Part shown: piece by piece, positions 43,526-52,890 of the stretch | How the letters are laid out: every line of letters starts with the position of its first letter | How positions within the stretch are numbered: the stretch's first letter is position 1 | NCBI RefSeq assembly: GCF_036226605.1 | Contig: NZ_CP109000.1 | Span: 7,622,501-7,686,500, forward strand | Reading direction: 5' to 3' | Origin: Streptomyces sp. NBC_00704 | GTDB taxonomy: Bacteria; Actinomycetota; Actinomycetes; Streptomycetales; Streptomycetaceae | DNA length: 64,000 nucleotides | Program-made: the position numbers and the translations under genes | Notes under the pieces: generated by a model | What the model was told of the DNA's origin: nothing | Seen by the model: only the letters and a program-made list of their open reading frames with translations | The model's database searches: none

Positions 43526-44506
43526 ATGGCAAGGCAAGCAAGACGATGGAGAGCGGGCGCGGCCGGCATGGCGGTCCTCGGCCTCACCCTCACCGCGTGC
43601 GGCGGTGCGAAGGTCGGCGACAGTTCCTCCGGATCCGGCGGCGGCGCGGACGCCTCGGGCAAGTGCGGGGCCTTCAACCTCGCCGTCAACCCGTGGGTGG
43701 GCTACGAGGCGGACGCGGCGGTCGTCGCGTACGTCGCGCAGAACGACCTCGGCTGCAAGGTCACCAAGAAGGACCTCAAGGAGGAGATCGCCTGGCAGGG
43801 GTTCGGGACGGGCGAGGTGGACGCCGTCCTGGAGAACTGGGGCCACGACGACCTCCGGAAGAAGTACGTCGACGGGCAGAAGACGGCCGTGTCGGCCGGC
43901 TCCACCGGCAACAAGGGCATCATCGGCTGGTACGTGCCGCCGTGGCTGGCGAAGGCCCACCCGGACATCACCGACTGGAAGAGCCTGAACAAGTACGCGG
44001 CGAACTTCAAGACCTCCGAGTCGGGCGGCAAGGGCCAGCTCCTGGACGGCGACCCGTCGTACGTCACCAACGACGAGGCGCTGGTGAAGAACCTCAAGCT
44101 CGACTTCAAGGTGGTGTACGCGGGCAGCGAGACGGCGCTCATCCAGGCCTACCGCAAGGCCGAGAAGAACAAGGAATGGGTGATCGGCTACTTCTACGAG
44201 CCGCAGTGGTTCCTGTCCGAGGTGCCGCTGGTGAAGGTGAACCTGCCCGCGTACAAGGCGGGGTGCGACGCCGACGCGGAGAAGATCGCCTGCGACTACC
44301 CCGTCTACGACCTGGACAAGATCGTCAGCGCGAAGTTCGCCAAGTCCGGCAGCCCGGCCTACGGCCTGGTGAAGAACTTCAACTGGACGAACGACGACCA
44401 GAACGTCGTGGCCAAGTACATCGCGGTCGACAAGATGACCCCCGAGGCGGCGGCGAAGAAGTGGGTCGACGCCAACCGCGCCAAGGTGGACGCCTGGCTC
44501 AAGTAG
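43526..44506 (+). CDS. Glycine betaine-type substrate-binding lipoprotein
   Basis: 326 residues from ATG 43526 (AAGGAG upstream). The lipobox LTLTAC (Cys25) is followed by a Ser/Gly linker and an OpuAC-type domain. Aromatic residues of the trimethylammonium cage are likely in NPWVGYEADAAVVAYV, ENWGHDDL, GWYVPPW and FYEPQWFLSEVPLVKV. It completes the importer. A long terminator follows. Confidence 0.93.
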   Translation: MARQARRWRAGAAGMAVLGLTLTACGGAKVGDSSSGSGGGADASGKCGAFNLAVNPWVGYEADAAVVAYVAQNDLGCKVTKKDLKEEIAWQGFGTGEVDAVLENWGHDDLRKKYVDGQKTAVSAGSTGNKGIIGWYVPPWLAKAHPDITDWKSLNKYAANFKTSESGGKGQLLDGDPSYVTNDEALVKNLKLDFKVVYAGSETALIQAYRKAEKNKEWVIGYFYEPQWFLSEVPLVKVNLPAYKAGCDADAEKIACDYPVYDLDKIVSAKFAKSGSPAYGLVKNFNWTNDDQNVVAKYIAVDKMTPEAAAKKWVDANRAKVDAWLK

Positions 44507-44549
44507 CGGCGGGGACCGGACTCCGGCGTTCCGGGGATCCGGTCGGATC

Positions 44550-44596
44550 ATGCCCGGTGGGCGGCGCGCGCGGGATGCGCGCCGCCCACCGGGCAT
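44550..44596 (+). terminator. Strong terminator at the end of the betB-ABC operon
   Basis: A perfect 20-bp stem (44550-44569 with 44577-44596, core CCCGGTGGGCGG) closes a 7-base loop, 43 bp after the binding-protein stop. It separates this operon from the dimethylglycine oxidase operon. Confidence 0.85.
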
Positions 44597-44680
44597 CGCC
44601 GTTTCCGGGCCCGCTCGCCGGTGGCGGGGCGCGCCGCGGCCGCCCTGTTCCTCCCTCTGTTCTCCGAGGTCCCGGGCCCC

Positions 44681-44741
44681 TTGACACCCACCAGCACGGC
44701 AGGCACATTGAGTTGCGCAACCTGAACCGCGTTGCGTAAAC
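44681..44741 (+). promoter_or_regulatory. Promoter and IclR-type operator of the dimethylglycine/sarcosine operon
   Basis: TTGACA (44681-44686) with a 17-bp spacer to CACATT gives a plausible -35/-10. The perfect 10-bp palindrome GTTGCGCAAC (44712-44721) follows at about +1, with a second GTTGCGTAAAC at 44731-44741. A repressor bound here would block initiation. Confidence 0.6.
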
Positions 44742-44786
44742 AGCAACTCGATCGGCTCGGCTGATCAACAGACCGGAGGTGCGGCG

Positions 44787-47225
44787 ATGGCGGGACCCCG
44801 AGTGGTCATCATCGGAGCGGGCGTCGTGGGAGCGGCCCTCGCCGACGAGCTGTCCGCACGAGGCTGGACCGAGGTGACCGTCGTCGACCAGGGCCCGCTG
44901 CCCGCCACCGGGGGATCCTCCTCGCACGCTCCGGGGCTCGTCTTCCAGACGAACTCCTCCAAGACGATGACCGAGCTGGCCCGCTACACCGTCGAGAAGT
45001 TCCGCTCCCTCGACGTCGACGGCAAGCCCTGCTTCCTCCAGGTCGGCGGCCTCGAAGTGGCCACCACGCCCGAGCGCCTCACCGAACTGCGCCGCCGCCA
45101 CGGCTGGATCACCGCCTGGGGCGTCGAGGCCCGCCTGCTGACCGCGGACGAATGCCTCGAACAGCACCCGCTCGTCAACCCCGACAAGGTCCTCGGCGGC
45201 CTCCTCGTGCCCACCGACGGCCTCGCCAAGGCCGTCCTCGCCGTCGAGGCCCAGATCCGCCGCGCCACCGGACGCGGCGTGACCTTCCTGCCGCGCCACG
45301 AGGTCCTCGACGTCCTGAAGGCCGACGGCGAGATCACCGGCGTCCTCACCGACCAGGGCGAGATCCCCGCGGACATCGTCGTGTGCTGCGCCGGCATCTG
45401 GGGCCCCAAGATCGCCCGCATGGCCGGCATGAACCTCCCGCTGACCCCGCTCGCCCACCAGCTCGCCTGGACCGGCCCGGTCCCGGCCCTCGCCGGCCAG
45501 ACCGAGGAGGCGGTCCGCCCGATCCTGCGCCACCAGGACGCCGACCTCTACTACCGCGACCGCTTCGACGGCATCGGCATCGGCTCCTACGGCCACCGCC
45601 CGATGCCCCTCACCGCCGACGAGATCCTCTCCGTCGACGAGGCCGACGGCATGCCGTCGGTCCTGAAGTTCACCGAGGACGACTTCGCCGACGCCTGGAC
45701 CGAGACCCAGGCGCTCCTTCCCGCCACGAAGGAGGCGAAGATCGAGGAGGGCATCAACGGCCTGTTCTCCTTCACCACCGACAACTTCCCGCTGCTCGGC
45801 GAGTCACGGGACGTCAGGGGCTTCTGGGTCGCCGAGGCCGTCTGGGTCACCCACTCCGCCGGAGTCGGCCGGGCCATGGCCGAATGGCTGGTCGACGGCT
45901 ACTGCTCCTCCTTCGACCTGCACGAGTGCGACGTCAACCGCTTCGAGCCGCACCAGCTCGCCCCGGAGTACGTCCTGGCCCGCGACTGCCAGAACTTCGT
46001 CGAGGTCTACGACATCCTCCACCCGCTCCAGCCCTCCGGGGACCCGCGCCCCATCCGCACCAGCCCCTTCCACACCCGCCAGCTGGAGCACGGCGCCTTC
46101 TTCCTGGAGGCCAACGGCTGGGAACGCCCCCAGTGGTACGAGGCCAACGCCGGCCTCGTGGAAGGCCGCTCCATCCCGGCCCCGGGCGACTGGGCCGCGC
46201 GCTACTGGTCGCCCATCGTCGGCGCCGAGGCCCAGGCCACCCGCGAGACCGTCGCGATGTACGACATGACGGCCCTCAAACGCCTGGAGGTCACCGGCCC
46301 CGGCGCCGCCGCCCTCCTGGAGCGCCTGTGCACCGGCAAGGTCGCCAAATCCACCGGCTCGGTCACCTACACCCTCTTCCTCGACCACGACGGCGGCATC
46401 CGCAGCGACGTCACCGTCGCCCGGCTCGCCCGCGACACCTTCCAGATCGGCGCCAACGGCAATCTCGACCTGGACTGGATCACCCGCCACCTCCCCGCCG
46501 ACGGCACCGTCCAGGTCCGCGACATCACCCCCGGCACCTGCTGCGTCGGCCTGTGGGGCCCGCTCGCCCGCAAGGTCCTCCAGCCCCTCACCGACGCCGA
46601 CTTCAGCAACGACGCACTGAAGTACTTCCGCGCCCGGCGCGCCCACATCGGCCCGGTGCCCGTCACCGCCATGCGGCTGAGCTACGTCGGCGAACTCGGC
46701 TGGGAGATCTACACCACCGCCGACCAGGGCCGGAAGCTCTGGGACACCCTCTGGGAGGCCGCCCGGCCCCTCGGCGGCGTCATCGCGGGACGCGGCGCCT
46801 TCAACAGCCTCCGCCTGGAGAAGGGCTACCGCTCGTTCGGCACCGACATGACCTACGAGCACGACCCCTACGAGGCCGGCGTCGGCTTCGCCGTCAAACT
46901 CGACAAGGACGACTTCATCGGCAAGGAAGCGCTGCTGCGGCGCAAGGAGAACGTCCGGCGCAAGCTGTCCTGCCTCGTCATCGACGACCCCCGGTCGGTC
47001 GTCCTGGGCAAGGAACCCGTCTTCGACGGCGACCGGCCCGTCGGCTACGTCACCAGCGCCGCCTACGGCTACACCATCGGCAAGGGCATCGCCTACGCCT
47101 GGCTCCCGACCGGACTCACGGCCCCCGGAACGGTGCTGCACATCGGCTACTTCGACCAGCGCGTGGAGGCCGTCGTCGCCGAGGAGCCCCTGTTCGACCC
47201 CACCATGTCCCGCCTGCGTGGCTGA
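44787..47225 (+). CDS. Dimethylglycine oxidase-type FAD/folate enzyme
   Basis: 812 residues from ATG 44787 with GGAGGTG upstream. N-terminal DAO-type FAD domain (VVIIGAGVVGAALADELSAR); SSSHAPGLVF carries His47, the likely counterpart of the covalent FAD-linking histidine of Arthrobacter DMGO. The C-terminal GcvT-type folate domain has YDMTALKRLEVTGPGAAALL, SYVGELGWEIYTTADQG and FNSLRLEKGYRSFGTDMTYE. The size equals that of dimethylglycine oxidase (about 830). It demethylates dimethylglycine to sarcosine, passing the methylene to THF. It is the first gene of the operon, after the TTGACA promoter. Confidence 0.92.
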   Translation: MAGPRVVIIGAGVVGAALADELSARGWTEVTVVDQGPLPATGGSSSHAPGLVFQTNSSKTMTELARYTVEKFRSLDVDGKPCFLQVGGLEVATTPERLTELRRRHGWITAWGVEARLLTADECLEQHPLVNPDKVLGGLLVPTDGLAKAVLAVEAQIRRATGRGVTFLPRHEVLDVLKADGEITGVLTDQGEIPADIVVCCAGIWGPKIARMAGMNLPLTPLAHQLAWTGPVPALAGQTEEAVRPILRHQDADLYYRDRFDGIGIGSYGHRPMPLTADEILSVDEADGMPSVLKFTEDDFADAWTETQALLPATKEAKIEEGINGLFSFTTDNFPLLGESRDVRGFWVAEAVWVTHSAGVGRAMAEWLVDGYCSSFDLHECDVNRFEPHQLAPEYVLARDCQNFVEVYDILHPLQPSGDPRPIRTSPFHTRQLEHGAFFLEANGWERPQWYEANAGLVEGRSIPAPGDWAARYWSPIVGAEAQATRETVAMYDMTALKRLEVTGPGAAALLERLCTGKVAKSTGSVTYTLFLDHDGGIRSDVTVARLARDTFQIGANGNLDLDWITRHLPADGTVQVRDITPGTCCVGLWGPLARKVLQPLTDADFSNDALKYFRARRAHIGPVPVTAMRLSYVGELGWEIYTTADQGRKLWDTLWEAARPLGGVIAGRGAFNSLRLEKGYRSFGTDMTYEHDPYEAGVGFAVKLDKDDFIGKEALLRRKENVRRKLSCLVIDDPRSVVLGKEPVFDGDRPVGYVTSAAYGYTIGKGIAYAWLPTGLTAPGTVLHIGYFDQRVEAVVAEEPLFDPTMSRLRG

Positions 47226-47261
47226 GCCCGGCCACGACCGCACAGGGAAGGAGCACCGCCG

Positions 47262-47468
47262 GTGAACGCAACGCCGCTCGACGGCCGGGCGACCGCCGCC
47301 GCCGTCCGCCGCGAACTCACGCAGCGCGTCGCCGAGTCGACCGCCGTCGTCGGCCGCCCGCCGGGCGACCGGGTCGCGCCGATGCCCGGCGGGGTCGGGC
47401 CCATGACCCGCGCGATGCCGCCGGCCGACGTCGCCGAGGCCGCCGAGAGGAACGACACCGCCGTATGA
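47262..47468 (+). pseudogene. folD: Internally deleted folD remnant
   Basis: 68 codons from GTG 47262, with GGGAAGGAG upstream. The first 22 residues match a FolD N-terminus (ATPLDGRATAAAVRRELTQR), then the sequence jumps to a FolD C-terminus (GDRVAPMPGGVGPMTRAM, ADVAEAAER). The central NADP- and folate-binding regions are gone. FolD (methylene-THF dehydrogenase/cyclohydrolase) would oxidise the methylene-THF made by the flanking oxidases, so a functional copy makes sense here. The fusion is still in frame and coupled to the next ORF. Confidence 0.75.
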
Positions 47469-47557
47469 ACGCGCACGCCCCCGAGCACCCGCACTCCCAG
47501 CATCCGCACCCGTACCCGCAGCATCCGTGCCCTTCGGAAGACGGAGCCGTCCGATGA
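47465..47557 (+). CDS. 30-residue histidine-rich small ORF, coupled on both sides
   Basis: ATG 47465 overlaps the TGA of the folD remnant (ATGA), and its TGA overlaps the ATG of soxB at 47554 (ATGA). The peptide has six His and one Cys in 30 residues (HAPEHPHSQHPHPYPQHPC). It could be a metal-binding microprotein serving the zinc-containing sarcosine oxidase, or a frame that only carries ribosomes into soxB. Both are inference. Confidence 0.5.
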   Translation: MNAHAPEHPHSQHPHPYPQHPCPSEDGAVR

Positions 47558-48786
47558 GCCCCCGCACCCCCGGCGCAGACCTCCCCGAACACCCCGACCG
47601 GCTGTGGCGCGACCCCGAGCCCAGGAAGTCCTACGACGTGGTGATCGTCGGCGGCGGCGGACACGGCCTGGCCACCGCCCACTATCTGGCGAAGAACCAC
47701 GGCATCACCGACGTCGCGGTCCTGGAGAAGGGCTGGCTCGGCGGCGGCAACATGGCCCGCAACACCACGATCATCCGCTCCAACTACCTGTGGGACGAGA
47801 GCGCCGGCATCTACGAGCACGCCCTCAAGCTCTGGGAGGGACTGGAGGAGGAACTCGACTACCCGATCCTCTTCTCCCAGCGCGGCGTGCTGAACCTCGC
47901 GCACAGCCTCCAGGACGTCCGCGACAGCGTGCGCCGCGTGGAGGCCAACCGGCTCAACGGCGTGGACGCGCAGTGGCTCGACGCCGACGGCGTCAAGGAA
48001 GTCTGCCCGATCGTCAACGTCTCGCAGGACGTGCGCTATCCGGTACTGGGCGCCACCTACCAGCCGCGCGCCGGCATCGCCAAGCACGACCACGTGGCCT
48101 GGGGCCTGGCCCGCTCCGCCGACGCGGCCGGCATCGACATCATCCAGAACTGCGAGGTCACCGGCCTCGACGTGGTCGACAACCGGGTCGTCGGCGTACG
48201 GACGACCCGCGGCCGCATCGCGGCCGGCAAGGTCGCGCTGTGCTCGGCGGGCCACACCTCGGTCCTCGCCGCCATGGCGGGCGTTCAACTCCCCTTGCAG
48301 TCACACCCGTTGCAGGCCCTTGTCTCCGAACTGCTGGAACCCGTGCACCCCACGGTGGTGATGTCCAACGCCGTCCACGTGTACGTCAGCCAGGCGCACA
48401 AGGGCGAGCTGGTGATGGGCGCGGGCATCGACGCGTACAACTCCTACACCCAGCGCGGCGCGTTCCACATCATCGAGGAGCAGATGGCCGCGGCCCTGGA
48501 GCTGTTCCCGGTGTTCGCCCGCGCCCACGTCCTGCGCACCTGGGGCGGCATCGTCGACGTCAGCCCCGACGCCTCGCCGATCGTCGGGCTCAGCCCCGTC
48601 GACAACCTGTACCTCAACTGCGGCTGGGGGACAGGCGGGTTCAAGGCCACGCCGGGCGTCGGCTGGGTCTACGCCCACACCATCGCCCACGACACCCCGC
48701 ACGCCCTCAACGCCCCCTTCTCGCTCGACCGTTTCACCACCGGCGCGCTCGTCGACGAGCACGGCGCGGCCGCGGTGGCCCACTAG
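47554..48786 (+). CDS. soxB: Sarcosine oxidase subunit beta
   Basis: 410 residues from ATG 47554. FAD-binding YDVVIVGGGGHGLATAHYLA, then KGWLGGGNMARNTTIIRSNY and YQPRAGIAKHDHVAWGLARS, with the segment expected to hold the histidine that links FMN covalently. FKATPGVGW ends the DAO fold. In the heterotetrameric enzyme this subunit carries FAD and FMN and oxidises sarcosine to glycine. The sequence is full length with all motifs. Confidence 0.95.
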   Translation: MSPRTPGADLPEHPDRLWRDPEPRKSYDVVIVGGGGHGLATAHYLAKNHGITDVAVLEKGWLGGGNMARNTTIIRSNYLWDESAGIYEHALKLWEGLEEELDYPILFSQRGVLNLAHSLQDVRDSVRRVEANRLNGVDAQWLDADGVKEVCPIVNVSQDVRYPVLGATYQPRAGIAKHDHVAWGLARSADAAGIDIIQNCEVTGLDVVDNRVVGVRTTRGRIAAGKVALCSAGHTSVLAAMAGVQLPLQSHPLQALVSELLEPVHPTVVMSNAVHVYVSQAHKGELVMGAGIDAYNSYTQRGAFHIIEEQMAAALELFPVFARAHVLRTWGGIVDVSPDASPIVGLSPVDNLYLNCGWGTGGFKATPGVGWVYAHTIAHDTPHALNAPFSLDRFTTGALVDEHGAAAVAH

Positions 48787-48797
48787 GGAGCCCAACC

Positions 48798-51700
48798 ATG
48801 CTGCTCATCCCCTGCCCGTGGTGCGGGCCCCGTGACGAGGCCGAGTTCCACTACGGCGGCCAGGCCCACGTGGCCTACCCCGAGACCCCTTCGGACCTCA
48901 CCGACGAGGAGTGGGCCCGCTACCTCTTCTTCCGCGACAACGCCAAGGGGCCGTTCGCCGAACGCTGGAGCCACGCGGCGGGCTGCCGACGCTGGTTCAA
49001 CGCGGTCCGCGACACGTCGACGAACGAGATCCTGACGGTGTACCGCACGGGCGAGGACCGCCCGGCGACCCCGGACCCGAGCCCGGCCCGTTCAGCCTGC
49101 CAGGCGGTCCCCCCTCTGGGGGAGCTTGAGGACGCTGCCGTTCAGGCCGAACGGGGGACCGGGGGCAGCGACCCCGGGGACGGGACGGGACGGAGCGGCG
49201 GGGGCGAGACGACCCAGCCGTTCCGCCACCCCATCCGAGGCCGCATCGACCGGGACACCCTCCTCACCTTCACCTTCGACGGCGTCCGGTACCAGGGACA
49301 CCGGGGCGACACCCTCGCCTCCGCACTCCTCGCCAACGGCGTCATCCAGGCAGGGACCAGCATCAAGCTCGGCCGCCCCCGGGGCATCTTCTCCGCGGGC
49401 GCCGAGGAGCCCAACGCCGTCATCCAGATCGAGGAGCCGTTCCCCGAGCCGATGCTCCCCGCGACCACCGTCGAGCTGTACGACGGACTGGTCGCCAGCA
49501 GCCTCCCCGGCCAGGGCCGCCTCGCGACCGCACCCGACCCCGCCCGCTACGACGCCGTCCACGCCCACTGCGACCTGCTGGTCGTGGGCGCGGGCCCGGC
49601 CGGCCTGGCGGCGGCCGCCGCGGCGGCGAACAGCGGCGCCCGCGTCATCCTCGCCGACGACCAGCCGGAGCCCGGCGGCAGCCTGCTCGGCACGGCCGAA
49701 CACCTCGACTGGGTGGCCGGGACCGCCGCCCTGCTCGACGCCGCCCCCGAGGTCCGCGTCCTGCGCCGCACCACCGTCTTCGGCTACTACGACGACAACC
49801 ACCTCCTCGCCGTCGAACGCCGCACCGACCACCTCGGCGCCGCGGCCCCCGGCAACGTCTCCCGGCAACGCGTCTGGCGCATCCGCGCCCGCCGGGTCGT
49901 CCTCGCGACCGGCGCCCACGAACGCTCGCTCGCCTTCGCCGACAACGACCGCCCCGGCGTGATGCTGGCGTCCTCGGCCCGCACCCACGTCAACCGCCAC
50001 GGCGCCCTGCCCGGCCGCCACGCCGTCGTCTTCACCACCAACGACAGCGCCTACGCGGCCGCCGTGGACCTCGCCTCGGCGGGCCTGGCCGTCACGGCGA
50101 TCGTCGACACCCGCCCCGAACCGGGGGAGTGGGCCGAGCGCGCCCGGGCCGCCGGCATCGAGGTCCTGGCCGGACACGCCGTCACCGGCACGCGGGGCGG
50201 GGCCCGCCTCACCGCCGTGACCGTCGCCCCGTACGGCGAGTCCGCCGGGCAGCGGGAGTTCGCCGCCGACCTGCTGCTGGTCTCCGGCGGCTGGAACCCC
50301 GTGGCGCACCTGTTCAGCCAGTGCGGCGGCAGGCTGCGCCACGACGAGACCCTGGGCTCCTTCGTGCCCGACACCGCCCGCCAGGCCGTCGAGGTCGTGG
50401 GCAGCGCGAGCGGTCTCCTCGACCAGGCCGCCGTCCTCGCCCAGGGCGCCGCCGCCGGAGCCCGCGCGATCGAGGCCGAGGGATACACGGCCGAGGCGCC
50501 CCGCCTCCCGGCACTGACCCCGCAACCCGCCCCGACCCCGGCGATGCGGGTGTACGTCGTCCCGGGCGAGTCGGACGCCCCCCGGTTCGTGGACCTCCAG
50601 CGCGACGTCACGGTCGCCGACCTGGCCCGCGCGACCGGGGCCGGCCTGCGCTCGGTCGAGCACACCAAGCGCTACACCACGGCGGGCACCGCCAACGACC
50701 AGGGCAAGACCTCGGGCGTGCTGGCGAGCGGGGTGGTCGCCGAACTGCTCGGCGTGGACGTCTCGGCCCTCGGCACCACCACCTTCCGCCCGCCGTACAC
50801 ACCGGTCTCCTTCGCCGCCCTCGCGGGCCGCCACCGGGGTGTGCTGAGCGACCCGGTCCGCACGACGGCCCTGCACGAATGGCACGCCGGACACGGCGCC
50901 CTGTTCGAGAACGTCGGCCAGTGGAAGCGCCCCTGGTACTACCCGCGGGCCGGAGAGGACATGGCGGCCGCCGTGCTGCGCGAGTGCGCGGCGGTCCGCG
51001 AGGGCGTGGGCTTCATGGACGCCTCCACCCTCGGCAAGATCGACGTCCAGGGCCCGGACGCCGGCGCCTTCCTCGACCTGCTCTACACCAACATGATGAG
51101 CACCCTGAAGGTCGGCATGATCCGCTACGGCGTCATGTGCCGCCCGGACGGCATGGTCTTCGACGACGGCACCGTCATCCGGGTCGACCGGGACCGCTAC
51201 CTGGTCACCACCACGACCGGAAACGCCGCCGCCGTCCTGGACTGGATGGAGGAGTGGCTCCAGACCGAGTGGCCCGGACTCAGGGTGCACTGCACGTCCG
51301 TGACCGAGCAGTGGGCCACGGTCGCCCTGGCCGGCCCGAACTCCCGTGACGTGCTCGGCTCCCTCGCGCCGGGACTCGCCGTCGCCAACGACGACTTCCC
51401 GTTCATGGCCTGGCGCGAGACCACCGTCGCCGGCGTCGGGGCCCGGATCTGCCGGATCAGCTTCTCCGGCGAACTCGCCTACGAGATCAACGTGTCACCG
51501 TGGGAGGCCCTGACCCTCTGGGAGGCCCTGTACGAGGCCGGCGCCCCGTACGACATCACCCCGTACGGCACCGAGACCATGCACGTCCTGCGCGCCGAGA
51601 AGGGATACCCGATCATCGGCCAGGACACCGACGGCACGGTCACCCCGCAGGATCTCGGCATGAGCTGGGCGGTCTCCAAGAAGAAGCCCGACTTCATCGG

Positions 51701-52031
51701 CAAGCGCTCCTTCGCCCGCGCCGACACGGTGCGCCCGGACCGCAAACACCTCGTCGGCCTGCTCCCCGAGGACCCGGCCGACTTCCTCCCCGAGGGCGCC
51801 CACCTGGTCGCCGACAGCGTGCTCCCGGCCCCGCCCGTCCCGACGCTCGGCCACGTCACCTCCAGCTACCGCAGCGCCGCCCTCGGCCGCACCTTCGCCC
51901 TCGCCCTGGTCAAGGGCGGCCGGGACCGCGTCGGCGAGCGGCTGTACGCCCCCGTGGGCGACCGACTGGTCCCCGTGACCGTCGCGAGCCCCGTCCTCTA
52001 CGACCCCGAGGGAGCCCGCCGCGATGGCTGA
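48798..52031 (+). CDS. Fused sarcosine oxidase delta-alpha subunit
   Basis: 1077 residues from ATG 48798. Residues 1-87 are SoxD with zinc ligands Cys6, Cys9 (IPCPWCGPRDE), His59 and Cys63 (WSHAAGCRRWF). Residues 88-142 are a Gly/Pro-rich linker encoded by a Streptomyces palindromic repeat. From about 145 the alpha subunit follows: TFTFDGVRYQGHRGDTLASA, NAD-site VVGAGPAGLAAAAAAANSGA, and a C-terminal GcvT folate domain (MDASTLGKIDVQGPDAGAFL; ISFSGELAYEINV). SoxD and SoxA are separate proteins in most bacteria. No stop interrupts the fusion. Confidence 0.92.
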   Translation: MLLIPCPWCGPRDEAEFHYGGQAHVAYPETPSDLTDEEWARYLFFRDNAKGPFAERWSHAAGCRRWFNAVRDTSTNEILTVYRTGEDRPATPDPSPARSACQAVPPLGELEDAAVQAERGTGGSDPGDGTGRSGGGETTQPFRHPIRGRIDRDTLLTFTFDGVRYQGHRGDTLASALLANGVIQAGTSIKLGRPRGIFSAGAEEPNAVIQIEEPFPEPMLPATTVELYDGLVASSLPGQGRLATAPDPARYDAVHAHCDLLVVGAGPAGLAAAAAAANSGARVILADDQPEPGGSLLGTAEHLDWVAGTAALLDAAPEVRVLRRTTVFGYYDDNHLLAVERRTDHLGAAAPGNVSRQRVWRIRARRVVLATGAHERSLAFADNDRPGVMLASSARTHVNRHGALPGRHAVVFTTNDSAYAAAVDLASAGLAVTAIVDTRPEPGEWAERARAAGIEVLAGHAVTGTRGGARLTAVTVAPYGESAGQREFAADLLLVSGGWNPVAHLFSQCGGRLRHDETLGSFVPDTARQAVEVVGSASGLLDQAAVLAQGAAAGARAIEAEGYTAEAPRLPALTPQPAPTPAMRVYVVPGESDAPRFVDLQRDVTVADLARATGAGLRSVEHTKRYTTAGTANDQGKTSGVLASGVVAELLGVDVSALGTTTFRPPYTPVSFAALAGRHRGVLSDPVRTTALHEWHAGHGALFENVGQWKRPWYYPRAGEDMAAAVLRECAAVREGVGFMDASTLGKIDVQGPDAGAFLDLLYTNMMSTLKVGMIRYGVMCRPDGMVFDDGTVIRVDRDRYLVTTTTGNAAAVLDWMEEWLQTEWPGLRVHCTSVTEQWATVALAGPNSRDVLGSLAPGLAVANDDFPFMAWRETTVAGVGARICRISFSGELAYEINVSPWEALTLWEALYEAGAPYDITPYGTETMHVLRAEKGYPIIGQDTDGTVTPQDLGMSWAVSKKKPDFIGKRSFARADTVRPDRKHLVGLLPEDPADFLPEGAHLVADSVLPAPPVPTLGHVTSSYRSAALGRTFALALVKGGRDRVGERLYAPVGDRLVPVTVASPVLYDPEGARRDG
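49103..49170. repeat. Streptomyces-type palindromic repeat inside the SoxD-SoxA linker
   Basis: Nested inverted repeats: GGTCCCCC (49106-49113) with GGGGGACC (49153-49160), CGCTGCC (49133-49139) with GGCAGCG (49164-49170), CGTTC with GAACG, and CCCCC-TCT-GGGGG. The wording (GGAGCTTGAGGACG, GGGGGACCGGGGGCAGCG) is like the abundant intergenic repeats of Streptomyces. It is read through in frame and encodes the linker. Confidence 0.7.
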
Positions 52032-52626
52032 CACCGCCCCGACCTCCCGGCTCCGCAGCCCCCTGGACCGGGCCGCCGACCGGCTGGCCGCCGCCACCCG
52101 CGCCTCCGGGGGCGTGATCCGGCTGGCCGAACTCCCCTTCCTCACCCAGCTCGACGTCCGTCTCGACGCCAAGGGCGCGGCGGCCGGCGCCGTAGGCCTC
52201 GCACTGGGGCTCCCGCTGCCCCTGGAGCCCGACACCGTCGTCCGCGCGGGGCAGCTGACGGCGCTCCGGCTCGGCCCCGACGAGTGGCTTCTCGTCGGGC
52301 CGCCGGGCGGCGGACGCGAACTCGAGAGCCGGATCCGGGAGGCCGCGGGGGACGAGCCGGTCGCGGTCACCGACGTCTCCGCTCAGCGCACCACGCTCCT
52401 CGTCGCCGGTGCGGGCGCCCGTGACCTGCTGGCCCACGGCTGCTCGCTGGACCTGCATCCGAGGGCCTTCGGCCCCGGCCGCTGCGCCCAGACCACCCTG
52501 GGCCGGACCCAGGTCGTCCTGGTGGCGCGTGAGAAGCCCAGCGCCGGCTTCTGGGTACTGGTCCGCTCCTCGTTCGCCGGGTATCTGGCGGACTGGCTGC
52601 TCGACGCGGCGACGGAGTACGTCTGA
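52024..52626 (+). CDS. soxG: Sarcosine oxidase subunit gamma
   Basis: 200 residues from ATG 52024, overlapping the end of the delta-alpha gene by 8 bp. SoxG features are LRLGPDEWLLVGPPGG, VAVTDVSAQRTTLLVAGAGA, RDLLAHGCSLDLHPRAF and CAQTTLGRTQVVLV. A GcvT-like fold stabilises the folate-binding heterotetramer. It is the last gene of the operon; no clear terminator follows. Confidence 0.93.
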   Translation: MADTAPTSRLRSPLDRAADRLAAATRASGGVIRLAELPFLTQLDVRLDAKGAAAGAVGLALGLPLPLEPDTVVRAGQLTALRLGPDEWLLVGPPGGGRELESRIREAAGDEPVAVTDVSAQRTTLLVAGAGARDLLAHGCSLDLHPRAFGPGRCAQTTLGRTQVVLVAREKPSAGFWVLVRSSFAGYLADWLLDAATEYV

Positions 52627-52890
52627 GCGAGCCGCCCCGGCCGGGGGCGGCGACAAGCAGGGGACGCGCACGTGTCCTGCCCGCGCGATCCCACCGACAC
52701 ACCGACGGGCCGATACGTCGGCGGGCCGTCTGTTGGTCGCGCGCTGAGGCACGGGCGCGGCCGCTCCGGCCGGGATGCGCGAACGCCGGGGGAGGAGCGG
52801 CCGCCGGAGCGCCGGAGCGCCGGAGCGCCGGGGCGCCGAGAGGCGGTGGCGGCGCGACCGCCGCCCCCGCCGGGCGCTCTCCGCGGGCGG

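Noticed and set aside
45152..47557. 801-codon plus-strand frame ending at the His-rich ORF
   Set aside because: Most is a shadow of dimethylglycine oxidase. Only the last 30 codons from ATG 47465 are kept as a small ORF.
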